In this document: piece after piece, positions 1 through 9,666 of the stretch
Numbering within the stretch: the first letter of the stretch is position 1
Layout: each line of letters opens with the position of its first letter
DNA from: Lepidodermella squamata
Lineage: Eukaryota > Gastrotricha
DNA: 64,000 nt
Direction of reading: 5' to 3'
NCBI GenBank assembly: GCA_047495785.1
Contig: JBLDXI010000064.1
Coordinates: 682,001 to 746,000, forward strand
Made by a program: the position numbers and the translations under genes
Notes under the pieces: generated by a model
Told to the model about the DNA's origin: nothing
What the model saw: the letters and a program-made list of their open reading frames with translations, nothing else
Databases searched by the model: none

Positions 1-2
1 AT

Positions 3-209
3 GTTGATCTCGGGCCGCGATTCGCCTCTGGCAACCTCATAAAGTACGGCCACGTGTGTTTGCTGGTCGAGATGGTTGTTTCATCAGTGATCAGATCGCT
101 GAAACTAGGATTCACCCGCAACTTGCCGTGGCTTGGCTCTTCTCGTCGCATCAAAGTCGCGCCGTCAAGTGGCAACAGCAGCAGTACTCAAACCGCGATA
201 GTTCGGTGA
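3..209 (+). CDS. 7TM receptor, type II, C-terminal exon (5' part outside window)
   Basis: This is the last exon of a receptor that begins upstream of the window. The frame is open from base 3 to a TGA at 207-209 and gives about 68 residues. It matches the C-terminal part of the type II receptors at 23357 and 58520: the stretch VDLGPRFASGNLIKYGH is followed by CLLVEMVVSSVIRSLK, which is TM7, and then by GFTRNLPW and a Ser/Asn-rich tail. It would form the last extracellular loop, TM7 and the cytoplasmic tail of a plasma-membrane receptor. There is no classic NPxxY in TM7, as in all its paralogues. Ligand and coupling are unknown. Confidence 0.75.
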   Translation, partial: VDLGPRFASGNLIKYGHVCLLVEMVVSSVIRSLKLGFTRNLPWLGSSRRIKVAPSSGNSSSTQTAIVR

Positions 210-1084
210 ATGATTCGATTTGATAGCCATGAAAATTCTGAATTCTATGCTGTTTAAAGTTTGAGCCGTGCAATAGAATGTAAGATAGATTTGATTGGTT
301 GTTACAATAGCTTAAATCTTTAAAGTTTGCGTACGTATTCGATATTTCCCTACTGTCTGTTAAATAAGTACACTTTTTCTGTCATTTGACATTTCTACTC
401 TCCTTTCAACTCTCAGTCTTGAAGAAATGACGTTTTGGGTACTGGTTGCATGAAGCAGCCTCGCTAATACAATTAGTATATATTTAGCCACTGCGAATAT
501 TTCAGCATTTGTGCCGACAGCAAATAACTTCAAGACGAATGAATTTCAATTCCTCCCACAGAATTTTTTTAATAACCCAGTGCGGCCAAGGTAGCAGTAT
601 TGTCGTAGCTAGATCACTAAAATTGTGGGATCACTCTGGTGTTCGCCATTGATTGAAATAAACAAAAAACGATGCATAAACCATTCGACATGCGCAACTG
701 TGTATCGATTTTAAGTGCGTGTATACACCCTGGTTTCGGTTGACGCAGCGTAACTGTAGCGTTCAAGGTAAAACCATTGGCGGCGGCGCGATGAATTTCT
801 CGCGTTTCGTTTCTGCTCGGCCTATAGAATCGGAATAAGGGAATACTCTATGGCTTTTGTCTTTTGTCTATTTAATAATGCAGAAAGTAACAAATATCAA
901 ATTACTGTGAGTTATCATCCAAGTTAAAAATTCTGAGCAACAACTATTTTATGAGGTATTTATTGAGCATAGTTTTTAATGATGCATCGTCCTATTTTCC
1001 GTCAGGGCTCGCAAAATATCTTCTGGAAAACTTTCTGGAAAGTTTCCAATGCCGTCTGACTGAAAACGCGAGACTATTCGTAAC
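210..1084. other. Intergenic, no gene seen
   Basis: AT-rich sequence between the end of the first receptor and the conserved flank of the next. Short open frames here lack coding character, and I recognise no repeat family. Confidence 0.6.
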
Positions 1085-1467
1085 GCATGTTTCAGGTTTT
1101 TGCGGAATTCGCCGTTCAAGCACTCAAAACGTTTCCGTTGATGCTTTTGCACGCAGTAATCTGAGCGTGCGAGGATATGGTTTTAGTCCCCGTTAGTGAC
1201 ATTTTCGAGTGCTTCCTGTGTTTTTACAGTTCAACAAGCGTCTCTCCAGGATCACGCGAAGTAGACGAGGAAAGCCGCTAGCGACTGCTTGGCGATGAAC
1301 AACTCTTTACGATACCACTTGTCTTCCATTGAAGTGACGCCTCGCAATCTCAAACTGTATTTCAACAATCCCCCGCCTTCAACAACCGTCTCTCTATATC
1401 TATAAGTTGCAATAAACAGCAGGCGATGGATTTTGCTAGCTAGCGCCTCAATTTTCGCCACCCGAGC
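1085..1467 (+). promoter_or_regulatory. Conserved 5' flank/leader of type I receptor
   Basis: About 250 bp upstream of the ATG is shared with the flanks of the other type I genes (6250-6535 and 26160-26426). Shared blocks include AACGTTTCCGT, GCGTGCGAGGA and CATTTTCGAGTGCTTCCTGT, and close to the ATG the phrase TCTCTCTATATCTATAAG is shared with the 26.4-kb gene. The conservation outside coding sequence points to a promoter plus 5' leader that was duplicated with each gene. Here it is interrupted by an antisense exon fragment at 1253-1355. I cannot place the transcription start. Confidence 0.5.
1253..1355 (-). repeat. Inverted 103-bp copy of receptor exon 2 in the 5' flank
   Basis: Read on the minus strand, this segment is identical by eye to 22143-22245 in exon 2 of the type I receptor at 6.5/21.9 kb. 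It encodes LRLRGVTSMEDKWYRKEL and the start of TM6. It differs at several positions from the exon 2 of the gene it precedes, so it came from a paralogue. It sits inside the leader that is continuous in the 26.4-kb gene, next to a partial duplication of that leader. A transcript starting upstream of this point would carry antisense receptor sequence in its leader. Confidence 0.85.
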
Positions 1468-2930
1468 ATGTCAGTGCCGATGAATGCAAGCGTGCTGCAC
1501 GGCGGATCGTGGATAGTCACCGATCTGCCGGACCATGGGTTTGATGGACCAAGGCCGTATTTCGTGGGGTGGGCGCACGATCTTAGAACTCGGTCAATGG
1601 CAGATCGCCTGCCTTATACGATCGTAAGCGGCGTGTTATCAATTGTTGCCATTATCGCTAGCCTGGCGAATGTCGCCGTTTATTACCGGCGCAACGTAAA
1701 TCGCGACGTTTTGCTGCTGAACTGCATCGCCGCGTTGAGAAACATATGCTATGTTGCCACCTGGATGTATGCGTTGCTGGTGCTTCTGCCGACCGGCTAC
1801 TGGGAGGCGAGCGACGTCGCATGTCAGCTCACATTTTGGCTCATTGCTTTCTTTGGCAGTTACGGCATGTTTCTAAATCTGCACATCAGCTACGAGCGGC
1901 GAGTGTGCGTCACCTTGAACAGCATCCATCGATCTAGCCCTCTCAAGGTATGACCTACTATTAGTGAGATATGAAAGTGCGTACTCGGGATTCAGTGGGC
2001 TTATATCGGGTAGGTTGATATATCGGAAGGGTCAGGGATATAATCCCCCGCAGTTCAGCCCTTCTCAGTTAGGAGTTCTAAAGGATTTTGAGCACGTGTT
2101 TGGGGGAATTAATCAATTCTCGCTCCCAGGCTGCGAAGTACATGGGTGCTGCCGGTGCCCGCACCTAGTTCAGGGATTCCGCTTATCGGTGATAAAACCA
2201 GTTTCTCTAATGGAGACCCCCACTTAATCGCCTACATCTTACCGTACTTCGCCATATTTTTCTTGTTAAATGATTATCAAATCCTGATTTCGATGATATT
2301 TTTATGTAGCTGGTCGCGATGGCATCAGGCATGGCAGTATTTAGCGCGCTATCTTGTGCCATCATGTCATTCGCCCCGTTTCCAGTGATGAGCGTTCAAC
2401 AGTTGACGCTAATCAGCAACAAAAACAGCAGCAGCAATACGAATCCTGTACGTATATGCGGGTTTTTCGCCAGCCGCCTCGCCGGACCAGTCGACAGCCT
2501 GATCGTAGGAGTAGCTCTTTTCATGTTCTATTCACAGACTGCGTGCATCGGCCTGGCTTATAACTATTGGAAAGTTTTTAGAACTATCCGAGCCGCTCGT
2601 TTGAGATTGCGAGGCGGCACTTCAATGGAAGACAAGTGGTATCGTAAAGAGTTGTTCATTGCCAAGCAGTCGCTGGCGGCTTTCCTCGTCTACTTCGCGT
2701 GCCACGTGCCGCTGGCTGCGGAACTCGTCATGTCACTGTTTTACCGCGAAGTTGGCCCTAGGCACGCAAGCGGCGATTTGCTCAAGTACGGCCAAATTTG
2801 TCTGATACTCGAAATAATTCTGTCGGCGCTTATTAGAACCCTGAAGCCAGGATTCCATGATCGCTGTCCCGTTCGGTTCGGTGCATTTGCTCTGCTTAAA
2901 TCAGCGAGACTGCGCATCAGCCCAGCTTAG
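1468..2930 (+). CDS. 7TM receptor, type I, two exons, intact
   Basis: Exon 1 is 1468-1947 and exon 2 is 2310-2930, giving 366 residues. The donor AAG|GTATGA and acceptor TATGTAG|CTGG are both phase 0. The N-terminal ectodomain carries GGSWIVTDLPDHGFDG and RPYFVGWAHDL. Exon 1 then holds TM1 (LANVAVYYRRN at its inner end), TM2, the conserved TGYWEA loop with a following Cys, and TM3 ending in SYERRVCV, which stands where DRY stands in class A GPCRs. Exon 2 holds TM4-TM7, with the second-loop motif RICGFF and the TM6 entry ELFIAKQSLAAFLVYFA. It is probably a plasma-membrane receptor of a lineage-specific, rhodopsin-like class. The family assignment rests on topology and these boxes only. The ligand is unknown. 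Exon 1 is nearly identical to the exon at 26427, so duplication or gene conversion was recent. Confidence 0.85.
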
Positions 2931-3436
2931 AATATTCATAAATAGCCAATCGTGTATTTTATTTGAAAAATGTTTCTTGTATTGGCCATGGTGTATACGT
3001 AGCGTAGTTTCTCATAACGCTGCAAAAATTCCGAGCGCTACGATTTTAAGAAAATGTCGAGGCTTCTTTAAATCATTCAAGCCGGAGAGCTTTTTCCGGT
3101 TTAAAGGCGAACGATTTTACATCAGGGTTCGCCAGGTCTAGGCGGCTCTCGTTCTTGCTGTGGGCACATTTGGCGACACCGGTGGCCTCTGACAATGAAG
3201 CGCTCAGCGTGTAAACCTGCTCGCCCGTCGGTTCATATCCAACACCCTGCTTCAGGGATCACAACATCAACACCACTACGCTTTCACAAGCTTATATTAC
3301 ATTATACTTCCGTTTTGCAGGTTAAAGGTCACACGTGCCCACGTGATCAAAGCGTGTGATCAAAACGCTAAAATTTTAAGTTGTTGCTAGTGCGGTAGTT
3401 TCGTCATTTCGTCACTATGAAGAAAAAATAAAAAAA
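2931..3436. other. Intergenic; short hairpins only
   Basis: No gene recognised. Short inverted repeats occur near 3070-3090 (CCGGA..TCCGG) and 3101-3137 (GGCGAAC..GGTTCGCC). A partial repetition of GTGATCAAA is seen at 3340-3365. Their role is unknown. Confidence 0.5.
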
Positions 3437-3512
3437 AGTTGTGAGCTGGAGTCGAACTATCAACCTCTGGTATCCTGAGCTATAGCTTGAACCACTAAAC
3501 CACACAGGAGAC
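3437..3512 (-). repeat. tRNA-like Pol III unit (tRNA pseudogene or SINE head)
   Basis: On the minus strand an A-box-like TGGTTTAGTGG is followed at tRNA-like spacing by a B-box-like AGTTCGACTCC, and then by a run of T residues resembling a Pol III terminator. The T-arm and acceptor stem pair poorly, so a functional tRNA is unlikely. A tRNA-derived SINE head or decayed tRNA fits better. Confidence 0.45.
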
Positions 3513-3699
3513 ACATGGAAGCCGCGTTAGAATCAATTGATACAAGTCACTGTTTAAGCATACTTCAACAAAATAGATGCACACGATTATAAGATAACTT
3601 CCTTGCTCAGAGGTTCCACAACGAAACATTTCTCATCGTTCAATTTCACTTGTGCGCCATTCGACTTTCTAATCAAGCTATGCAAAATGTCTCAAAGCC

Positions 3700-3870
3700 C
3701 GGAACCCACGCCTCCTCCCCTTCCACGTTGTGTCGGAATTACCGGTATGTGAGGTATGTCGAATAAATGATTCAAAGCATCAATTGGATACTTCAGTACA
3801 TCTCATGAAATAGATAGCATGTGCAGCTGTATAGAACGGAAACGGAAAGCGTGTAAAAAGCTACACTTTC
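3700..3870 (+). promoter_or_regulatory. Orphan copy of a type II receptor 5' flank
   Basis: This stretch resembles the sequence just upstream of the type II receptor at 23357, sharing GTGTCG..AT.ACCGGTATG and GTATAGAACGGAAAC in the same order. No receptor exon follows. It is best read as the remnant of a duplicated gene whose body was lost. Confidence 0.5.
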
Positions 3871-4239
3871 CACCTTGTCTCCTTGGAACAAATTCAAATT
3901 GTTGTCAATTGAAGACATGCTAAAATCTCGGAATCATTGATGTTTCTTGATGGGTCGTGGTTCAGAATTACCACTAATTAGGATTAACTCGATTAGATGC
4001 GAGATGAGGCATCTACTCAAGTTAGAGCGAGGTGAGATGAGTGAGGAATTGAGGGGTGAAGCGAGTCTCAGCGTTCGAGGTTCGAGCGTATAGGAAACTG
4101 TTAGTACTTGTACAACAATCGCAATCAGAGAGCGAAGTACCGCTAGGGATGGTAGGGATCCCTAGGGATTTGCAAAAACTGTCCTCAACCTACCTAAAAG
4201 TACTAGAAACGAGCTTGTAGCTCGCGAATTTTACATCGA
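3871..4239. other. No gene seen
   Basis: A purine-rich GAG/TGAG stretch around 4010-4060 stands out. Nothing here is recognisably coding or structured. Confidence 0.5.
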
Positions 4240-5060
4240 ACCCCCTAAAATAATACTGCTCATAGCAGCCCTAAAATACTATTTTTCCCTAAAATTTCGT
4301 AAAAATAACAACCACTTACAGGAAACATTCACTATTCTTGAAAATAACAACACGCTGTGCCGCCACATCTACAAAAATCTCCGGGATGAAACTGCCAAAG
4401 ACAATTTCGATCATATATTTGACGCCCCGAGTTACTTGGTTCCTGAATTGATTGAGAATTCAGAGATAAAACAAACATTTTTTGAAAAATTGAACTCCTT
4501 CTACACTAATCAAAATTTGTTTGTCGAACAGCGGCTCTCAAGATGGATAGAATATTTTGACGTTATTGATATCACGGAGGCACAAACTTTGGCCAAAATT
4601 CGTACAAATTCTATTTTTAAGCCATTTCAATATGTTCTGGGTGAAATGAAATGCATTTTTTGCGGACAAGAAACGCTTCAATCTGTAAACCTATTAACTC
4701 ATCTAATCTTTGACTGCGCTGCTACAATTAACTGTACATATAATTACAGAAACAAATCTGATTTCGATAAAACTGTACTCCTGAATGCTTTGTGTAACTG
4801 TGAAAGTCCGAATAGCGTCAACTTAGCCACTTTACTCAAATTAACTCTAAAATGGAGGAATGACTATAAAAATCGTGCCTATCCTGTTTTGCCGAATAAT
4901 AATAACAATTGATGATAAATGATAGAAAAATAATAACTCTAGTGCTATCCTACCGTTTTCTTAACCGCGATACTAACTACCACTATATATATGATTGGTG
5001 CCCTCGGGCTGGCATTTAACAACTTGTGAACGGATTTTTTCTAATAAAACAAAGGAAAAT
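4240..5060 (+). mobile_element. 3' end of a non-LTR retrotransposon (LINE), 5'-truncated
   Basis: An open frame entered without an ATG runs from about 4240 to a stop at 4912. Its C-terminal part has CIFCGQETLQ, then THLIFDC, the CxxC..H..C knuckle typical of the end of LINE ORF2 proteins, followed by a basic LKWRNDYKNR segment. The tail resembles the LINE end at 31223-31462 in layout (LLNALCN..NLATLLKL versus SIIESILTCK..SRILAIA). The reverse-transcriptase core is missing. A 3' UTR with a GCCCTCGGGC hairpin and an AATAAAA-like end follows to about 5060. It is a dead fragment. Confidence 0.6.
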
Positions 5061-5252
5061 TGAAAAAAAAAATTGGTAGGGATCATCCCTACCAGTTCCA
5101 TCGGTCCGTACGGTGAGCTCATCTAAGACCAAAGGGGGGACCCTTATGTCGATTTTTGTGATCCCTGGCAGTTCCGCGGTCCTACTTCGCTCTGTGATCG
5201 CAATAAATCGATAAAAAAGCGAACGTTCCGAAATAGACTGAATGTTATATTC

Positions 5253-5771
5253 ATGCGTTGGCTGAGGACGATCCTCGGATTGTTCTTGACAGACTATACT
5301 CCGAATATCGATATTAGGCTTATCTGTGACGTCATGGAACTGAGTCGCACGATAGAGAAACTAAGGTTGAAATACTTAGGACATATTATCCGTCAGGACG
5401 AATATGACACTGAAAGTCTTGTGAGCAAAATTTATTACTGGAAAGCGGTCGACCCAAGCTGGTTCTTCCCACGGGGAAGACCGCCAACCAGGTGGGTAAA
5501 TTGTGTTGGACGAAGTTTGATAAAAATTGGTATTGTAGAGCACCGCATCATAAGGATACAAAATCCAAATGAACCGAAAAAACGGGGAAGGCCCAGGAAA
5601 TCGACCTTAAACTTGCGACGCACCAAAATCAAAATAATAGCTGATTGGGAATTAGCTGAAATCACAGCCAGAAATCGAGATGAATGGCAGATGGCTTGCC
5701 TAACTATAGAAAATTATGAATTTTATAATAAAAGCAGACTGTTCGCGACTGATCCCTCGGACTCGAGCTGA
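5253..5771 (+). mobile_element. C-terminal fragment of a second LINE-like ORF
   Basis: The 172-residue frame contains KLRLKYLGHIIR and, further on, RGRPPTRW. This is the arrangement seen at the C-terminus of many RTE-like and related LINE polyproteins (RLRWLGHxxR ... GRPxxRW). A KKRGRPRKS stretch resembles an AT-hook and is basic. No reverse-transcriptase motif lies upstream, so this is a 5'-truncated relic or an exapted fragment. Family assignment is by motif pattern only. Confidence 0.55.
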
Positions 5772-6249
5772 TCGCCCGTCGCCGTCCCCAAAACCCGCAT
5801 GGGTATTTGGAATTGTTGCACTTTTTGTTGTACATTGTTCCAACCGGAGGACGAAAAATAAAACAATTTCATTTGTGGTCATTTGTGGTCGTTCCGAAAT
5901 GCGGGAGCAGTCAGATTCATAATTCCGTACAACGATGGAAGGAAACAAACGAACTTGTGCACGTACGAAGAGGCGAGGCAGAAGTACCGGGCGTGTCAGA
6001 GAAACACCAGTCTCGGAGAAATCATTTCCGATTAAAGAAAAAACTCACCCGGAAGGATTGCGTACATTCATGTCTGTCGATTCTCTAAGTCTGTTACGGA
6101 CATTCTTCTTTTGTGTCTAACCTTTCAACGCCTTTTTCTGGCCTCGCAAGACTAAGGAAAACTATGGAATCGTCTTACTTTCCGTTAGGGATGGCGCAAT
6201 TTTCCCCGATAAACTTGTTATTCAACGCCGCCCAATTGAAACGCGAGAC
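5772..6249. other. Intergenic, no gene seen
   Basis: Several overlapping short frames exist on both strands, but none has a recognisable motif. TTCCGTACAACGATGGA near 5924 also resembles a phrase near 25012, so parts are diverged duplicated flank. Confidence 0.4.
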
Positions 6250-6535
6250 AATTCGTACGCCAGTCCCCGCCAGGCTACCGCGGAAAATGACATTCATGAA
6301 CCCAACACGTTTCCGTTGCCATTTCTGCCTGCAGGAATTGAAGCGTGCGAGGATATGATGTCTCCCGTTGGGGACATTTTCGAGTGCTTCCTGTGTTTTT
6401 TAGAATCGTCTCCCCGCCCTCAGCAACCGTCTCTTGACAGTTTCAAGCTCACTAATATCGACCAACTAGTAGTTTTGCAACAAACTGCAGACGATGAATC
6501 TCGCTAGCTAAAGACCCGATTTTTGCCACTGCAAC
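6250..6535 (+). promoter_or_regulatory. Conserved 5' flank/leader of type I receptor
   Basis: It shares the blocks ACACGTTTCCGTTG, GCGTGCGAGGATATG and ACATTTTCGAGTGCTTCCTG with the flanks at 1085 and 26160. It is the probable promoter and leader of the gene starting at 6536. Confidence 0.5.
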
Positions 6536-7765
6536 ATGTCAATTTCATTGAATGCAAGCGTGCTGCAGGGCGGGTCGTGGATAGTCGCAGATGTGCCAGA
6601 CCTCGGTTTCGACGGACCGCGGCCGTATTTCGTAGGATGGGCCCACGACCTGCGAACCCAGTCAATGGAAGAACGCCTGCCTTACGTGATTCTAACCGGC
6701 GTGTTAGCAGTTGTCGGCATTATCGCTAGCCTGGCGAATGTCGTCATTTACTACCGGCGCAGCGTGAATCGTGACTTTTTCCTCCTGAACTGCATGATCG
6801 CTGCTAGGAACTTGTGCTTCGTTGCCAACTGGATGTATGCGCTGCTGGTGACCCCGCCGACCGGCTACTGGGAGGCGAGCGATGTCGCCTGCCAGCTTAC
6901 ATTTTGGCTCAGTTCCTTTATTGGCAGTTACGGCATGCTTCTTAATCTACACATCAGCTACGAGCGGCGCGTTTGCGTCGCCTCGAACAGCATCTATCGA
7001 TCTAACACTCCAAAGGTATGACCTATTGCTGCTAGTGCATCGTTATAGCATCGATTTGCAATGTCGTGGCGTAGTGGTTGAAGAGGTTGATACTTCTTTG
7101 AATCACGATGGTTCAATTCCATCTGAACTCATCATAATTGTTTAAGATATAAAATCTGTCACCCAAGATGATTTTGCGTTTTCGCCCATTTGAGGCGCCG
7201 CAAATAAATTAAGCCGGATTCATTGTCGCGTGTAATGCGCCTCGCACGCATGCGTTAAGTGTTGCGAGCTCGCCGCTTTGCCGTGGGATCAACTGGTTAC
7301 ACGCCGGAAACGCTTTCAAGAACTCGGTCACTAAAGAACGTCAAGAACTTTCAAGATGTTCGGTCACTAAACTGTGCCGTTGAGACGCGCAGGATGTAGT
7401 TAATACCCCTATATCCTATATAAATAGGAGGTAACTTTGCTGTCCACTTCTGCCAAATGGCTAGTATATAAAGAGCTAAGAGCTATTGTAAGTAGTGATC
7501 GTTTTTATCTCAACCATCAACCATTTGCTGCAACCTATAACGTGTGGTGACATGGCCGCGTATATATATATATGTTTTCGAAATGTTAAACATCGAATTA
7601 TTTAGAGACCGTCTGACGTCTGACTGCCTATCTGACTTTCATTCCAAGACCTAGAACTAAGAATACCAATGCATTTTAAGTTGGACAAACAGTTATCCAA
7701 CCTAATTAATGTCTGATTTTCAATAATATTTTCACGCAGCTGTTCGCGATGGCATCGGGGATGGC
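6536..7765 (+). pseudogene. 7TM receptor, type I: exon 1 and first 26 bp of exon 2, then split by a transposon
   Basis: Exon 1 (6536-7015, 160 codons) encodes the ectodomain GGSWIVADVPDLGFDG, TM1-TM3, TGYWEA and SYERRVCV, with the usual phase-0 donor AAG|GTATGA. Exon 2 begins at 7740 after TCACGCAG and reads LFAMASGM, then is cut at 7765 by the 14.1-kb element. The remainder is at 21871-22498. The sum 480+26+628 is exactly 378 codons including the stop, close to the intact paralogue at 26427. Every part is open, so the gene was intact before insertion and the insertion is young relative to coding decay. A short truncated receptor would be made from this locus now, if anything. Confidence 0.85.
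7060..7132 (+). repeat. tRNA-like Pol III unit in receptor intron
   Basis: A-box TGGCGTAGTGG (7067-7077) and B-box GGTTCAATTCC (7110-7120) both match Pol III consensus at normal tRNA spacing. Flanking bases do not form an acceptor stem, so a tRNA-derived SINE head or pseudo-tRNA is more likely than a working tRNA. It lies in the intron after 7015. Confidence 0.5.
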
Positions 7766-8010
7766 GTCGGCGCCGTGCAGTAATGTAGCTTAACCATGAT
7801 ATACGCACATTGGAAAATAAATTTTCTTATTTTAACGAATTTTGCCTCGAAACCGGTGTCATACTGACGGCCTTGATGCGATGAGCAAGAATATATATAA
7901 TTCGAAGCACTTCGAGCGTCCAGTGCCACGTTGAAGCTGTTTGAGCGGTTTTTCAGTCGGCGTACTATTATTATTATTAGTGTGCGCATATGTATGTTGT
8001 TGTGCATGAT
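7766..8010 (+). repeat. Left terminal inverted repeat of the 14.1-kb element
   Basis: It matches the reverse complement of 21620-21864 from the tip GTCGGCGCC through TTTTCAGTCGGCGT and TATTATTATTATTAGTGTG. The last 15-20 bp at the tip are the most conserved, as expected for a transposase-recognised end. Confidence 0.85.
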
Positions 8011-8389
8011 GCGCGATTAAAGCATGGGCGGCCAGGCGACATAACTTTTATGGAAATTCGTTGTTATTTTGCGTTGCATTGTGCGTAACAGGTAGCTCCG
8101 ATAACTACAAATTTATTGAGACTTGACGTAAAATACGAGAAGAATAATAAAATTCCCCTGAAAATGTTGTTCTCAAGTGCCTGCTATCTAAGATTTTCTT
8201 CACCGTTCATTATCGTTGACCAGAAGCCGCTCAAAGACACAACAACAACAACGCATTTTTTCATTAAAACACTACAAAAAATTTATTTCAATTTCTGCAC
8301 AATAACAATAATAATATCATTGAAAACATTAAAACAAGAGGTAAAACTATATATTATATATATTACGAGGATAACACCAATACCAAAAT

Positions 8390-8651
8390 TCAAAGCCTGT
8401 CGACAAGCTCTTCTTCGTCTGCCATATCCACGTCATCGGCTGTCCATTCGTTGTCTTTATATTTTTCTCGAATCAGGGCTAGCCGATTTTCATATGCCCG
8501 GCGTTTCTCCTCTGAAGAAATGTCACATGGTAGAGCATTGAAGTAATCAAGCATTCGCGGTGGAATAACACCATCCGCAATCCAAGACAGCAAATCCATC
8601 TTTTTATCAAACGTGAGGTTTCGCGGCCCAGTACACTTTTTCAGGTTTAGC
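8390..8651 (-). CDS. Possible last exon of a small minus-strand gene
   Basis: On the minus strand the frame is open from an acceptor-like CATGACAG to a stop at 8390. It reads LNLKKCTGPRNLTFDKKMD, then a stretch containing PPRMLDYFNALP, EEKRRAYENRL and an acidic end (DDVDMADEEELVDRL). The composition looks like real protein: a charged helix and an acidic tail. I do not recognise the family. It lies inside the 14.1-kb element and may be the last exon of a second element gene whose preceding exon is at 9144-9310. Confidence 0.35.
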
Positions 8652-9143
8652 TGTCATGATAAAATAACAAATAAAATAACGAGCAGAGAAGGCAAGTTAG
8701 GTATTATTATCTACCTACCGTTATCATAACCAAATGGACCTTTATTCTTCACAGGAGTGAGGTGTACATGAAACTGTCATCAAGGAATCAAACACTACTG
8801 AGTCAGCTACTGATGAGGGTGGACTCGTAGGTAGCGCGGTATGCAACTGTCATCAAGTTATCAAACATTACTGATCGGCTACTGATTGGAGCCTGGAACC
8901 GAGCAGCGGCTGCTACATGCTAACTCAATGTACACCTTGCTGTTATCAAGTGCTTGTAATTAACGATGTGTAAGCCGAATAAAAGAAACAAATGTGAACT
9001 CGACAAAGTCTTTTGTTGTATCTGGTCAGATTTGGAGTTTATATTGTTTATTCTTATTGTCAGTATTATTTGCAGCTATCACTAGTATGGGATCGTTACG
9101 GTTTGCAACTTCATTTCTGTTGCTTTACTTTTATGTTACACCC

Positions 9144-9310
9144 ATTATCACGGGGTCATGTACGACGTGTTGTTCCACGATGGGTTGCCTAAACTCGTCG
9201 ATGGCAGTATTTTGCATCACACTGAACCGGACGCAGTTAGCCTTTTGTTTCAGGGTTTTTTCGAAATCATTGCTGACATTGTTCACTTCCTGCTCAAGTT
9301 TTTGAAGTTC
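9144..9310 (-). CDS. Possible coiled-coil exon on the minus strand
   Basis: The minus-strand frame contains LQKLEQEVNNVSNDFEKTLK followed by CVRFSVMQNTAIDEFRQPIV, ending at a TAA near 9143. The heptad-like Leu/Val spacing suggests a coiled coil. CTAAC and an AG (GAGCAG) sit at the upstream edge as possible branch site and acceptor. A GTGATA donor at about 9154 would splice in phase to the exon at 8651. No start codon exon was found. It is tentative and could be chance. Confidence 0.25.
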
Positions 9311-9534
9311 AAGTTAGCGATGCTTCTAGCAAGCCTAGTGATCCTTTTTGCATGACGTCTCAGTGTCAGAGCCACCACATGTGGTTGTTTAGCAGCCCTC
9401 TGCATCGGCTTTCCATCGCTTATGTTTCTGATCATTTTTCGAATTTACCTGATGCTCGTAATCGTGTGTTTGCTGCTGCTGGGTATCTACGCCTATCGGA
9501 GAACTAAGTCGCAGATTTACGGATTTTCTAGTAA

Positions 9535-9660
9535 CTACCGCAAGTGCTTTTACGGTAAAACTAACGCCGCGTGCGGTAAAAATTTACATACGCGGCGGCG
9601 TTCATTATACCGCACAGGCATTGAGGTGATCTTGTTTGCTTGCTGCGGTAAAATAATTAC
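9535..9660 (+). repeat. Clustered CGGTAAAA motifs with inverted GC-rich arms
   Basis: TACGGTAAAA, GCGGTAAAA (twice), TACCGCA and TTACCGT occur within about 120 bp. The block GCCGCGTGCGG...CGCGGCGGCG can fold. It lies just upstream of the presumed transposase start at 9667, so it could hold protein-binding or promoter sites. No function can be assigned from sequence alone. Confidence 0.4.
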
Positions 9661-9666
9661 CGTCAA

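Noticed and set aside
5253-5771. Host AT-hook chromatin protein (KKRGRPRKS)
   Set aside because: The surrounding LKYLGHIIR...RGRPPTRW layout is that of LINE C-termini. There is no start context or neighbouring exon, so a retrotransposon relic is more likely.
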